A stretch of DNA of 64,000 bases, from NCBI RefSeq assembly GCF_000422485.1, contig NZ_KE383848.1, positions 158,118 to 222,117 of the forward strand, read 5' to 3'. Below are positions 18,136-27,469 of the stretch, in pieces. This DNA is from Paenibacillus pasadenensis DSM 19293. Its GTDB lineage: Bacteria > Bacillota > Bacilli > Paenibacillales > Paenibacillaceae. The notes under the pieces were generated by a model, which saw only the letters and a list, made by a program, of their open reading frames with translations, was not told the origin of the DNA and made no database searches. The translations under genes were made by a program, and so were the position numbers. Each line of letters begins with the position of its first letter. Positions within the stretch are counted from its first letter, which is position 1.

Positions 18136-18191
18136 CTTTCTCGGGAGTCCTGCAGAGATAAAAGCTATTATAAGCAAGAATCCCGAGAAAG
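18136..18191 (-). promoter_or_regulatory. SLH gene promoter inside an 11-bp inverted repeat
   Basis: CTTTCTCGGGA (18136-18146) and TCCCGAGAAAG (18181-18191) are perfect complements, 34 bases apart. Between them, on the minus strand, lies a perfect TATAAT (18167-18172); the upstream arm covers the -35 zone, where TTTTCT is a poor match. This is a plausible operator. The transcript would carry a leader of about 150 bases. Confidence 0.6.
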
Positions 18192-18261
18192 AAAAGGGTC
18201 TTTGTGGTAATTTTGTAAAACTATCGGGTATTCGGTAGTATCCTGTCGATGAGTGTTAAAA

Positions 18262-20748
18262 TCAGGACGCTATGAGCTGATTAACCAGCTTTTCCTCGTT
18301 TGAATCCGCTTGAATCAATTTCTCTTTCAGAGCGTCATCCTTCTGTCCCAGCTTTTCCAAGGAAGCGATGTAATAGCGGACAGCAGAGCGCGAGGTTCCC
18401 GCAACCGTCTGAGCTTCTTGAGATTCATCGGCTGGGGTGAGAGCATCGCCGATAGACGGTTTCAATACTTCTACCGCTTCTGCAAAACGTCCGGAGTGGA
18501 AGTCGACTTGTCCCATCGCTTGGCGGATGGTCGTCGAGATGTCGAAGCGGCGGCCTTGCAGCTGCTCCGGCGGCAAATCCTTGAGCTTGTCGGTCCTCGA
18601 TACGACTTCCTCGTAAAGCTCGGAGGCGCGACCCCAGCTCTGTTCGTAAGCAGGATCTTCATTGCCGTGTTCATTCAAGCCGAGATCGGCATACTGCTTG
18701 ATTCCCATTTCGTAGAGCGTAATATCCCATGGGAACTTGACCAATCCGTCTTCGATGATCGCGATCGCTTCCTTTACGTTTCCGGCCAAAAGACGGTTGT
18801 TGTATTCAGCCTGTATGATTTGACGCTGGTACGGGTCATGAAGTTGCGCTTTTTGAAGATTTTTTTTAGCTTGGTCTAAATAGTCGGCATTTTGCGTCTG
18901 CTGATAGACTTGCGTCAGCCAATCGGCCTTGACCAAATAGTATTGGGTATTGGAGGGGGAAAGCGAGATCGCTTTGTCCAAAGCCGGAAAAATCTGGTCA
19001 ATCGACGCTTGTTGCTGAGCAAGGGCGCGCGCCTTATCGAACTGGATATAGGAAGCATAGAACCGGTAGGCGAATACGCCGACAAGAATGGTCAAGGCAG
19101 CCAATACAGTCGGATAGAGTCGATTGAAGGCGGTCTTTTTCAAAGTGAGTTTAGGCAGGGACAACTCCTTGTCGTAGACGCCGATCATGCTGCCGAGAGA
19201 GAAGAAGACGATGGCTGCGATGGAAATATAGCTCATGTCGAAGTCGAAGAAGCTATGAAGCAGGATGGAAACGGTGAAAATATAGTAGATGAGCTGGCTG
19301 CCGCGCTTCTCCGGATGGCGGATCCAGCTGCGGACGAACAGGAAGTAAGCGAGCGCGAACACTGCGAGGTGAAGAAGCAAGCCGATCCAGCCTGTTTCGA
19401 CGAGCAATTGAACGAGATAGCTGTGGGCCTGGTTGCTGGTATAAGGGTTCGACTGATATTGCTGGTAAAGGGCTTGCCAGCCGCCCCCTCCTGCTCCGAA
19501 CAGCGGGTAATCGGCCGCGATGTCCAGGCCGTTTTCATAAAACGTCGCCCGCTCGAGCACGCTATGCTGCTTGAAGCTGATGTTTTCCAGACGGTTGGCC
19601 AGGTTGGAGGGGAGCAGGTCCCGCACGGCGGAACTGGACAGGACGAGCGCGGCTCCTATGACGGCTAGAACAATCATTGCGGCTGGAGCGGCGAGATAAG
19701 AGATCTTGCGCCTCGAAAATGATTCAAGGCTGCGTTCTAAAGCAGGCTCGATCCACCGATTGACTGCGAGCACAAGGAGCATGGCGACGAGAGAAGCGCC
19801 GAGGAGAGCGCCCCAGCCCGCCAGAGCTTCCGAGCTGAAGAGCGGCATCAGCTTTTCAGGTGGGATCTGAGATCCGCCTTCGTTGAAACGGAGCACTTGC
19901 TGAGCAATCGTGAAGGCTTTTGACTCGATGACGCTCAGTACGGCAAAGGAAACGCCGACGGTGATGAAAAGATGCAAGACGTAAACAAGCTGTTTGCTGA
20001 CCTTGAGAAACGGCATCGTCAGCAGGACGGCTGCCGGAATGACGACCAGCGCGGCGCGCGAGTAGGTCAGCATGAACGACACGAATACCGGGACGAGCAT
20101 GAACGCATGGATTCCGATCCAAAGGCGCTTTTTCGCATGAGTCGTGTAATAGGCTGCCGCCAGCAGGATGGCGATCAGCAAGGCGGCATATGTATTCGGG
20201 TACTGGAAGACAGAGGTCATCCGATACGTGCCGAGCTGGAACCAGAGCGCGTCGGGGTACCAATACTGGCCGAACAGGTTGAGGATGCCGAACCAGACGA
20301 GCACGTAGCTGGTCAGGATCAGAATGGTCTCGAGCGCAACTCTCGTAAAGCGGTTGTCGTTATAATAGAGACCGAAGACAAAGAAGGAAGCGAGCAGGCA
20401 GCTGACCATCATCATGATGTTGGCTGTATTGTCGGAGGCGGCTCCGATAGATGAGATGGCGAAGCTGAGCGGGAGCAGCCAGATGGCGATGGACAGGATC
20501 GCTTTCCAGCTGTTCATGGTCCAGACCTTGAATAGGTGCACGGACATGAGGAGCACGAAGCAGAGGGAGTAGATCGAGGCGCCGATCAGCTTCTTCTCGA
20601 AGTTGAAGTCATACCCGTTGAATAAGCCGGCTTTGAACGTATACATCAGGAAGAAAATGGCCGCCATGAGAATCGCTGCCCACTTTAGCAGGGATAAGTC
20701 AGATTCTTCCTTTTTGATGTACTTGGGTGGTGAAGGTTGTCGATTCAT
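18262..20748 (-). CDS. O-antigen ligase/polymerase-family membrane protein with C-terminal TPR-like region (WsfB-like)
   Basis: An 828-residue protein with about 12-14 membrane spans in residues 20-555 and a soluble helical-repeat tail (about 590-820; repeats such as ALDKAISLSPSNTQYYLVKADW). The Wzy_C/WaaL-like extracytoplasmic segment includes FGAGGGGWQALYQQY, NQAHSYLVQLLVETGWIGLL and MLTYSRAALVV. Such proteins move an undecaprenyl-linked glycan onto an acceptor; WsfB of the Paenibacillus alvei and Geobacillus S-layer glycosylation loci has this architecture. Position directly upstream of the SLH gene supports O-glycan transfer to it. AAGGAG precedes the ATG. Composition is intermediate between the GC-rich flank and the AT-rich cassette, from which it diverges over 111 bases. 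Confidence 0.85.
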   Translation of the reverse strand: MNRQPSPPKYIKKEESDLSLLKWAAILMAAIFFLMYTFKAGLFNGYDFNFEKKLIGASIYSLCFVLLMSVHLFKVWTMNSWKAILSIAIWLLPLSFAISSIGAASDNTANIMMMVSCLLASFFVFGLYYNDNRFTRVALETILILTSYVLVWFGILNLFGQYWYPDALWFQLGTYRMTSVFQYPNTYAALLIAILLAAAYYTTHAKKRLWIGIHAFMLVPVFVSFMLTYSRAALVVIPAAVLLTMPFLKVSKQLVYVLHLFITVGVSFAVLSVIESKAFTIAQQVLRFNEGGSQIPPEKLMPLFSSEALAGWGALLGASLVAMLLVLAVNRWIEPALERSLESFSRRKISYLAAPAAMIVLAVIGAALVLSSSAVRDLLPSNLANRLENISFKQHSVLERATFYENGLDIAADYPLFGAGGGGWQALYQQYQSNPYTSNQAHSYLVQLLVETGWIGLLLHLAVFALAYFLFVRSWIRHPEKRGSQLIYYIFTVSILLHSFFDFDMSYISIAAIVFFSLGSMIGVYDKELSLPKLTLKKTAFNRLYPTVLAALTILVGVFAYRFYASYIQFDKARALAQQQASIDQIFPALDKAISLSPSNTQYYLVKADWLTQVYQQTQNADYLDQAKKNLQKAQLHDPYQRQIIQAEYNNRLLAGNVKEAIAIIEDGLVKFPWDITLYEMGIKQYADLGLNEHGNEDPAYEQSWGRASELYEEVVSRTDKLKDLPPEQLQGRRFDISTTIRQAMGQVDFHSGRFAEAVEVLKPSIGDALTPADESQEAQTVAGTSRSAVRYYIASLEKLGQKDDALKEKLIQADSNEEKLVNQLIAS

Positions 20749-20859
20749 GGTAAACTCCTTTTTAGTCGCAGGTGATATGGATGGAGTCTATTTTAAGACA
20801 TTTTGGTGCCAACCGCACTAGCCAATCTCTTGGGCAAATACAAGTAGTGAGGTAAAGGG

Positions 20860-22266
20860 ATGCAACAATTACCAAGACTAGAGGAGAAGTTCCTTGCAAT
20901 TTCTTTAATTTTCGGTATGCTTTTTATTTTTTTAACACCTCCATTTCAAGTGGCTGATGAAGATAGTCACTATAAAAAAGCTTTTCTAATTTCTGAATTT
21001 ATATTGCTCCCTTCGGTGGTAGATGGGAATATCGGCAACTATTTACCTAAAGAGCTTGTGTTGCTTGAAGAAAGTTTTCGAAGGTTTATTGGTAACAAAG
21101 AAGAAAAATATAGTTATATTGATCAGTACAATGATCTGAACACACCCGCTGATTTTTCCGAAAAAGTTTTTCAGAGTTACAGTACGTCGCAAACAAGTCC
21201 ACTTCTTTATCTTGGATCAGGTAGCGCAATTTTTTTAAGCAAACTATTTGTAAAACCTACTTCGTCAAATTCAGATAATTTCGCTACATATCTCTATGCC
21301 GGAAGAATAGGGAATCTACTATTATATACAACTCTAATTTACTTGGCGATAAAATATATCCCCTTCTATAAAAGAGTGATTGCTTTGCTGGGGCTTATGC
21401 CAATGAGTATGACTTTAGGGGCCTCTAATAGCTACGACGCTGTTGTTATAAGTGTCCTATTTCTAATTTTCTCTTTAATAATGCGGTACATATATTCATC
21501 GGATAAAAAAAATATTTCCAAGAGGGATGTTGTTCTATTATTCATTCTTTCTATTTTTTTGATTGAGCTTAAAACTGTCTATTATCCAATCTTACTGCTT
21601 ATATTTCTTGTTCCTAAAGAAAAGTTCGTAGACTTTAAGAGATCGATTGCCATCTGCTTTGTTCTTGGCGGTGGAGTATTCTCTCACGTAATATGGATGG
21701 GAGTATTAAAGATTGTGTTGCGATCCGCAACTCCAGGTTCAGGACAAGCTCAAGAACAGATTTCGTATATATTGCATAATCCGCTTGACTTTGCAATGGT
21801 TTTAGTTAGAACGTTTACTGAGTTGAGAATGTTTTATGTCAACAGCTTTGTCGGTAATTTTGGATGGCTAGATACGAATCTGCCTAGTTTGGTGGTTATT
21901 GGTTTTTTGATTGTTCTTATCCTTGTGGCATATTCTGATGGTATACATGTACATTTGCCGTTGATGCATAAGGTAGTTTTTGTTGGAATATTTCTCATGG
22001 TGGTTTTAATGATAGAATCCTCGCTTTATATTACTTGGACATCACATCCAGATATCGGGGGTATAGGGCATCCTATAGTTTCTGGTGTGCAAGGGAGATA
22101 CTTCATTCCCTGCATCCCTCTATTCTTGGTTCTGCTACACCGATCCAGAAAATCCGTCAAATTATTAGAAAGGAGAGCAATCTCTCTAGATTTCATAGTA
22201 CCCCTATACTCAATCTCGGTGCTTGCAATAACTTTATTCACATTGCTCCTAAGGTTCTGGATTTAA
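20860..22266 (+). CDS. DUF2142 polytopic membrane protein, probable GT-C glycosyltransferase
   Basis: 468 residues with about 10-11 membrane spans. The family hallmarks are the early extracytoplasmic ADEDSHYKKAF, with acidic residues in the position of the GT-C active site, and VQGRYFIPCIPL near the end. DUF2142 proteins occur in polysaccharide clusters and are thought to transfer sugars from polyprenyl phosphate outside the membrane. First gene of the AT-rich cassette; AAAGGG precedes the ATG. With the polyprenyl-phosphate sugar synthase and SMR-type flippase further on it could form a three-component glycan-modification system. Confidence 0.8.
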   Translation: MQQLPRLEEKFLAISLIFGMLFIFLTPPFQVADEDSHYKKAFLISEFILLPSVVDGNIGNYLPKELVLLEESFRRFIGNKEEKYSYIDQYNDLNTPADFSEKVFQSYSTSQTSPLLYLGSGSAIFLSKLFVKPTSSNSDNFATYLYAGRIGNLLLYTTLIYLAIKYIPFYKRVIALLGLMPMSMTLGASNSYDAVVISVLFLIFSLIMRYIYSSDKKNISKRDVVLLFILSIFLIELKTVYYPILLLIFLVPKEKFVDFKRSIAICFVLGGGVFSHVIWMGVLKIVLRSATPGSGQAQEQISYILHNPLDFAMVLVRTFTELRMFYVNSFVGNFGWLDTNLPSLVVIGFLIVLILVAYSDGIHVHLPLMHKVVFVGIFLMVVLMIESSLYITWTSHPDIGGIGHPIVSGVQGRYFIPCIPLFLVLLHRSRKSVKLLERRAISLDFIVPLYSISVLAITLFTLLLRFWI

Positions 22267-22290
22267 AATGATAAGTTGAGGATGAGTTTA

Positions 22291-23079
22291 ATGAATATTT
22301 TAAAAAAAAGAAGCCTCATTAATTTTATGAAGTATAGAAGTTTGATTTATTTATTGGTAGCTAAAGATTTGAAAGTGAAATATAAGCGTTCAGTGTTGGG
22401 GGTTCTATGGAGCTTATTAAATCCATTATTGACCATGCTTATTATAACAATAGTTTTCAGAGAACTTTTTCGCTTCAATATTGATAATTTTGCTGCCTAT
22501 GTAATAAGTGGACAGGTTCTATTTTCATTTTTGTCCGAATCAACAGGTCTAGCAATGTCCTCTATTTATACATCTGGGCAGATAATTAAGAAAGTCTACA
22601 TTCCTAAATATATTTTCCCTATAACCAAGACCACTTATTCCCTGGTCAATTTACTGTTTTCATTTTTGGCAGTATTGTTAGTTTGTGTTGTGACTAATGT
22701 GTCAATCAATTATACTATTATATTTAGTTTTGTGGCAATTATATATTTATATGTGTTCTGTCTTGGCCTTGGTATGTTATTGAGTAGCCTAGTTATTTTT
22801 TTTAGGGATATTGAACATTTTTATGGAGTCTTCCTCACTGCCTGGATGTACGCTACCCCCATTATTTATCCTATCAGTATCATGCCAGATCGTTTCATGT
22901 TCTTACTATATGCTAATCCACTTTACTACTACATAGAGTATTTTAGATTAGGATTGGTAAATGGGCAGGTACCTTCATGGGATTTAAATCTACACTGTAT
23001 ACTTTATTCTATTGGGACGTTAGCGTTGGGCGTGTATATATTCAACAAAAAACAGGATGAATTCATATTGCATATTTAA
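22291..23079 (+). CDS. wzm: Polysaccharide ABC exporter permease (Wzm/TagG-like)
   Basis: Membrane subunit of an ABC-2 type exporter for undecaprenyl-linked glycans. About 262 residues with six spans; typical is the amphipathic N-terminus (LLVAKDLKVKYKRSVLGVLW) that packs against the ATPase, then LLNPLLTMLI, and YANPLYYYIEYFRLGLVNG near the end. The start at 22291 has GAGGA eight bases upstream; TTG 22276 and ATG 22282 are in frame but badly spaced. Pairs with the ATPase gene 23 bases downstream. Confidence 0.93.
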   Translation: MNILKKRSLINFMKYRSLIYLLVAKDLKVKYKRSVLGVLWSLLNPLLTMLIITIVFRELFRFNIDNFAAYVISGQVLFSFLSESTGLAMSSIYTSGQIIKKVYIPKYIFPITKTTYSLVNLLFSFLAVLLVCVVTNVSINYTIIFSFVAIIYLYVFCLGLGMLLSSLVIFFRDIEHFYGVFLTAWMYATPIIYPISIMPDRFMFLLYANPLYYYIEYFRLGLVNGQVPSWDLNLHCILYSIGTLALGVYIFNKKQDEFILHI

Positions 23080-23102
23080 TGCCTTCCTGGGGGAGCTATA
23101 TA

Positions 23103-23840
23103 ATGACAACCGAATCAATTCGAGTTGAAGATGTATCAATGTGTTTTCATATGACAACGGAAAAGATAAGTACAATGAAGGAATATATAATCAAAAAACT
23201 TAAAGGGCAAATATCTTATAAAGAGTTTTGGGCTTTGCGAAATGTTAGTTTTTCAATTCAAAAGGGTGATATCCTGGGTGTTTTAGGCTTGAATGGAGCA
23301 GGGAAAAGCACATTGCTTAAAATGGTAGCGGGAGTCCTGAAACCTACAAGTGGAAATATATATGTGAACGGAAGTATGGCCCCATTAATTGAATTGGGAG
23401 CTGGATTCGATACAGAATTAACTGCTCGGGAAAATATTTATTTGAATGGTTCTATTTTGGGGCATAGTAAGAAAATGATGAAAAAACATTTTGATGAGAT
23501 TGTTGAATTCTCAGAGTTGCAAGATTTTTTGGATGTCCCGATAAAAAATTTCTCATCGGGAATGTATGCAAGGCTCGGCTTTTCAATTGCAACAATTACG
23601 AAACCTGAGATTTTAATCGTGGATGAAATACTATCAGTAGGTGACTTTAAATTTCAACAGAAATGCGAAAGTAAAATACAAGATATGATTAAAGAAGGGA
23701 CAACAATTATGTTGGTTACTCATTCAATCGATCAAATTAGAGCGTTATGTAACAAGGCGATTGTACTTGAGAAGGGAAGTTTGATTCAATCCGGCACAGT
23801 AGATGCTGTTAGTGATTTTTACTATTCAAAATATACCTAG
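23103..23840 (+). CDS. wzt: Polysaccharide ABC exporter ATPase (Wzt/TagH-like, no carbohydrate-binding tail)
   Basis: ATP-binding subunit driving export of the lipid-linked glycan. Numbering from 23103: Walker A GLNGAGKST (62-70), the SSGM signature NFSSGMYARL typical of O-antigen exporters, Walker B ILIVDEILSVGD, and a switch His in LVTHS. At 245 residues it ends after the nucleotide-binding domain, so the Wzt C-terminal module that reads terminal sugar modifications is absent and export should not need a specific chain cap. The start at 23103 has GGGGGAG eight bases upstream. Confidence 0.94.
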   Translation: MTTESIRVEDVSMCFHMTTEKISTMKEYIIKKLKGQISYKEFWALRNVSFSIQKGDILGVLGLNGAGKSTLLKMVAGVLKPTSGNIYVNGSMAPLIELGAGFDTELTARENIYLNGSILGHSKKMMKKHFDEIVEFSELQDFLDVPIKNFSSGMYARLGFSIATITKPEILIVDEILSVGDFKFQQKCESKIQDMIKEGTTIMLVTHSIDQIRALCNKAIVLEKGSLIQSGTVDAVSDFYYSKYT

Positions 23841-23847
23841 GTGAAGA

Positions 23848-24702
23848 ATGAAAAGGAATATAGTAAGGAAAATTCGATGGTTTTATATAAGATTCGGCAT
23901 CAAGATTACGAATTTAAAGGGTAACAAATGGTATGCTAAAAAGTTGTCTAATGAGCCGGACTTTTCAAAAGAAAGAATGAGTGAAGGAATCAAAATATCG
24001 ATTCTTCTACCTGTATATAATACTCCTTCACAATATTTAATTGAATGCATTGAATCAGTGATGGGGCAGGAATACAGTAACTGGGAATTATGTATTGCTG
24101 ATGATAATTCGAGTCAGCAGCATGTTAAAGAAATTCTTAGATATTACTCAAATAAAGATGATAGAGTTAAAGTGGAATTTAGAAATCGAAATGGGCACAT
24201 TTGTGAATGTACCAATACGGCTTTTGCAATGGCTACGGGGGAGTATTGCGCTTTGCTCGACCATGACGATTTGCTCCATCCTTTTGCTTTATATGAAGTG
24301 GCTAGAGCAATTCACTCATATCCTGAAGCTGTTTTGTTTTATACTGATGAAGATAAATGGTTGGACGGGAAGCGAATCAAACCATTCTATAAAAAAAAGT
24401 GGGGATATAAACACCTTATTGGAATCAATTTCATTTGTCACCTAGCTGTTTATAGAACATCTGCAATACGTCAAGTTGAAGGTTTTCGAGTAGGGACAGA
24501 AGGAGCTCAAGATTGGGACTTGGCTCTGCGTGTAATGGAACTTGAAGAGCCAGTCGTTCATATACCAAAGATCCTATATCACTGGAGAATATCCGAGTTC
24601 TCTACTTCGGGTGGAGAAAAGGCAAAGGATTATATAAAAAATGCGCAATATAAAGTGATACACGATGCGATGGAACGCATAACCAAGAAAGGTGATTTTT
24701 AA
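23848..24702 (+). CDS. Glycosyltransferase family 2
   Basis: Cytoplasmic GT-A fold transferase of 284 residues. SILLPVYNTPSQYLIECIES opens the nucleotide-binding half, ADDNSS and the DxD-like LLDHDDLLHP mark the donor/metal site, and EGAQDWDLALR the acceptor-side acidic motif. A basic helical N-terminus of about 45 residues precedes the domain. It resembles the rhamnosyl- and related transferases of O-antigen and S-layer clusters, but donor and acceptor cannot be assigned. Eight bases after the ATPase gene, one base before the next. Confidence 0.9.
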   Translation: MKRNIVRKIRWFYIRFGIKITNLKGNKWYAKKLSNEPDFSKERMSEGIKISILLPVYNTPSQYLIECIESVMGQEYSNWELCIADDNSSQQHVKEILRYYSNKDDRVKVEFRNRNGHICECTNTAFAMATGEYCALLDHDDLLHPFALYEVARAIHSYPEAVLFYTDEDKWLDGKRIKPFYKKKWGYKHLIGINFICHLAVYRTSAIRQVEGFRVGTEGAQDWDLALRVMELEEPVVHIPKILYHWRISEFSTSGGEKAKDYIKNAQYKVIHDAMERITKKGDF

Positions 24703-24703
24703 T

Positions 24704-26884
24704 ATGAGACTAAATATTCTTCTGAAAAAAAGCTATGCAACACTGAAATACGAGGGGGTACCAAGTTTTTCTAAAAAGACAACTTCATACATAAAGAGAA
24801 ATATACTAGGTAATAAAATAAAGCACAATCATTTCAAAGATATTCTTTTCATAAACGGATGCACCCTTCCGCATCCCTCGCGCTATAGAATTGACCATCA
24901 AATTGAACAACTTCATTTTAATAACTTTTCTGCGGATCAAGTGTACTATGAGAATTTGAAGCTTGAAGATGTTAAGTTTTACAGGGCTTTTGTATTCTTT
25001 AGATGTCCAGTGACAGATTTAATTGAGGATTTCATAAAAGAGGCTAAATACTATAATAAAAAATGCTTCTTTGATATTGATGATTTAGTAATAGATGAGG
25101 AGTATGTTTCAACTATAGCTCATCTGAAAACGATGAGACAGCAAGATTTGAAGCAGTATATGGATGGAGTCAATCGAATGAAGCGAACTATGCTTTTATG
25201 TGACTACATCCTAACTACGACTGAAGGAATGGCAAGAGAACTTAGAAAATTCAATCCACAAACATTTATTAACCGTAATGTAGCCTCTGAAAAAATGGTT
25301 GAGTTATCTTTAAAAGCTATTTCCCAAAAGAAACCTGACCCTCAAAAAGTAATTTTAGGATATTTCAGCGGAAGCATAACTCACAATGCTGATTTCAATA
25401 TGATAAAAGATACTATCATAGATATAATGGTAGATGATCCCAATGTTTACTTGAAGGTAGTAGGCTTATTGGATATACCAGAGGAATTCAATGCAATTCG
25501 GGATCGGATTCTTGTAGAAAAATTTATGGACTGGACCAAGTTGCCGCAGCTTATTGCTTCAGTTGATATCAATCTAGCTCCTGTAGAGGATACCATATTT
25601 AATCAAGCTAAGTCCGAAAATAAATGGACTGAGGCTGCCCTCGTCAAAGTACCTACTGTGGCTAGTAAAGTCGGAGCATTTGAAGAGATAATCGAATCTG
25701 GGACGACGGGCATTCTTTGTTCAAATCAGGAAGAATGGAAGCAATCTTTACTTAAACTTATTCGGGATGATCTAATGCGGAAAGAGATTGGCGGAATGGC
25801 TTTTAAAAAAGCTGTGAATTCTCATACAACTGTTCAAACAGGATATAGTCTTGTTGAATATTTTCAAACGCAGTTGAACGAATCCATCTTATTTGTTTTA
25901 CCCTCTACTCAAATAAGTGGCGGAGTGAATGTGGTTATTAAGCATTGTCACATTTTGAGGAATAATGGCATGGATGTAACTATTCTTTCCATGGGTGATT
26001 CGGAAGAGAATCTTGTAAACAAAGAAGGGTCTATAAATGTGATTTGTTGTCACAAAACACTAATACATGCTACATTCTCTAAAGCCGTTGCAACGCTATG
26101 GACAACATTAAGTTGGATAAATGGTTATTCAAAAATACTTCAGAAATACTATCTTGTCCAGAATTATGAAACTAATTTTTATGAGTACGGTAACGTGATG
26201 AAGATTTGGGCGAATTTAACCTATAATTCCCCTAATACTATATATATTACGATATCAAAATGGTGTAAGGATTGGTTAGAAAACCGTTTTAAGCAAACCG
26301 TAAAGTATGCTGCCAATGGAATTGATTTGAGTTTATTCAAAGAAACAGAGAGGGACTTTTCCGGGAAAGAAAAGATAAAAATTTTGATTGAGGGAAATAG
26401 CAGCGATTATTATAAGAATGTAGATGAAAGTTTCAGAATTTCCAATATGCTCGATAAAGGAAAATTTGAGATTTGGTACTTATCCTATAAGGGTGAACCG
26501 AAAGAATGGTACAAATATGATCGCTTCTTTCACCAAGTTCCTCATGAAAGAGTGAATGAAATTTATTCTCAATGCCATATTCTGCTGAAGTCCAGTCTAT
26601 TAGAAAGTTTCTCATATCCTCCTCTTGAGATGATGGCGACAGGAGGATTTGCTGTGGTAGCACCGAACGAAGGAAACATAGAATATCTGATCGACGGGGA
26701 GAATTCTTTGCTTTATCGGCAGGGTGATATCGAGCATGGATTGGAAATGATCGAAAAGATTTGCAATGACTCAGAATTACGAAAAAAAATTATTGATAAA
26801 TCAAGAATTACGGTGAAGGAACGAAGTTGGGGGTTATTAGAAAAGGACATAATGGATCTCTATCAAATTCGACAAAACGTATAG
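24704..26884 (+). CDS. Large protein with two tandem GT4-like glycosyltransferase domains
   Basis: About 726 residues comprising two GT-B modules. The first (about 45-385) has a degenerate early part with FFDIDDLVIDEEY, then GYFSGSITHNADF, KLPQLIASVDINLAP and a C-terminal ENKWTEAALVKVPTVAS. The second (about 400-720) has PSTQISGGVNVVIKH, NGIDLSLF, and the GT4 E-x7-E region LLESFSYPPLEMMATGG followed by EGNIEYLIDGENSLLY. Two active sites in one chain usually mean a bifunctional chain-building enzyme. The ATG at 24704, one base after the previous stop and nine bases after GAAAGGTG, is preferred to the GTG at 24692. Confidence 0.88.
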   Translation: MRLNILLKKSYATLKYEGVPSFSKKTTSYIKRNILGNKIKHNHFKDILFINGCTLPHPSRYRIDHQIEQLHFNNFSADQVYYENLKLEDVKFYRAFVFFRCPVTDLIEDFIKEAKYYNKKCFFDIDDLVIDEEYVSTIAHLKTMRQQDLKQYMDGVNRMKRTMLLCDYILTTTEGMARELRKFNPQTFINRNVASEKMVELSLKAISQKKPDPQKVILGYFSGSITHNADFNMIKDTIIDIMVDDPNVYLKVVGLLDIPEEFNAIRDRILVEKFMDWTKLPQLIASVDINLAPVEDTIFNQAKSENKWTEAALVKVPTVASKVGAFEEIIESGTTGILCSNQEEWKQSLLKLIRDDLMRKEIGGMAFKKAVNSHTTVQTGYSLVEYFQTQLNESILFVLPSTQISGGVNVVIKHCHILRNNGMDVTILSMGDSEENLVNKEGSINVICCHKTLIHATFSKAVATLWTTLSWINGYSKILQKYYLVQNYETNFYEYGNVMKIWANLTYNSPNTIYITISKWCKDWLENRFKQTVKYAANGIDLSLFKETERDFSGKEKIKILIEGNSSDYYKNVDESFRISNMLDKGKFEIWYLSYKGEPKEWYKYDRFFHQVPHERVNEIYSQCHILLKSSLLESFSYPPLEMMATGGFAVVAPNEGNIEYLIDGENSLLYRQGDIEHGLEMIEKICNDSELRKKIIDKSRITVKERSWGLLEKDIMDLYQIRQNV

Positions 26885-26899
26885 AGGATGAATGTTCAG

Positions 26900-27454
26900 A
26901 TGAAAATTATGGGCAATATAGGGTATAAAATAGGGGTCATTTTACTTCTAAGTTGTGTTCTCTATATTTATATTGCAAACATTGGGGTTGTTAGATCTTA
27001 TGTCGAACAACCGAAGGGTAATATGCCGGTTGGTGAAATTGTAAAAGGCATGCGAGTAGAACAAACTTTTTGGTCTGATAAATCTAATATCTCCGGTTTT
27101 TCGGTTAAGTTGGGGACATACGCTCGAATAAATCAATCTACTATAACATTTATCCTACAAGAGGATTCCGGAAAAGTGATTTATAAAAATACAGTTAAAG
27201 CAGATGGCCTATCTGACAACGCATATTACAAAGTGCGATTCCCTCCTGTTAAAAACTCGAAAAATAAGGAGTACCATTTGATATTAGAAACTAAAGATGC
27301 GAGTCCTGGGAATGCTATTACCGCCTACTCGAGCCAAGAGGATATTTATAAGGGTGGAATTTTGCTTATAGACGGAAAGAAAAGTTCTGCTGATCTAGTG
27401 TTTGAAATAGTTTTTAATGATACATTCTTGCAACGGAGTTTGTTTTTTTTATAG
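26900..27454 (+). CDS. Uncharacterised membrane-anchored extracytoplasmic protein
   Basis: About 184 residues: one N-terminal membrane segment (GVILLLSCVLYIYIANIGVV), then a soluble region with alternating hydrophobic pattern (EQTFWSDKSNISGFSVKLGT, TITFILQEDSGKVIYKNTV) that looks like a jelly-roll-type beta-sandwich, and a hydrophobic C-terminus RSLFFL. Similar sandwiches sit in extracytoplasmic loops of large GT-C and DUF2142-like proteins, so this may be a detached or truncated piece of one. No catalytic motif. The ATG at 26888 has its GAGG directly against it, so 26900 is preferred. Confidence 0.6.
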   Translation: MKIMGNIGYKIGVILLLSCVLYIYIANIGVVRSYVEQPKGNMPVGEIVKGMRVEQTFWSDKSNISGFSVKLGTYARINQSTITFILQEDSGKVIYKNTVKADGLSDNAYYKVRFPPVKNSKNKEYHLILETKDASPGNAITAYSSQEDIYKGGILLIDGKKSSADLVFEIVFNDTFLQRSLFFL

Positions 27455-27469
27455 AGGGGAGCTCGACTA

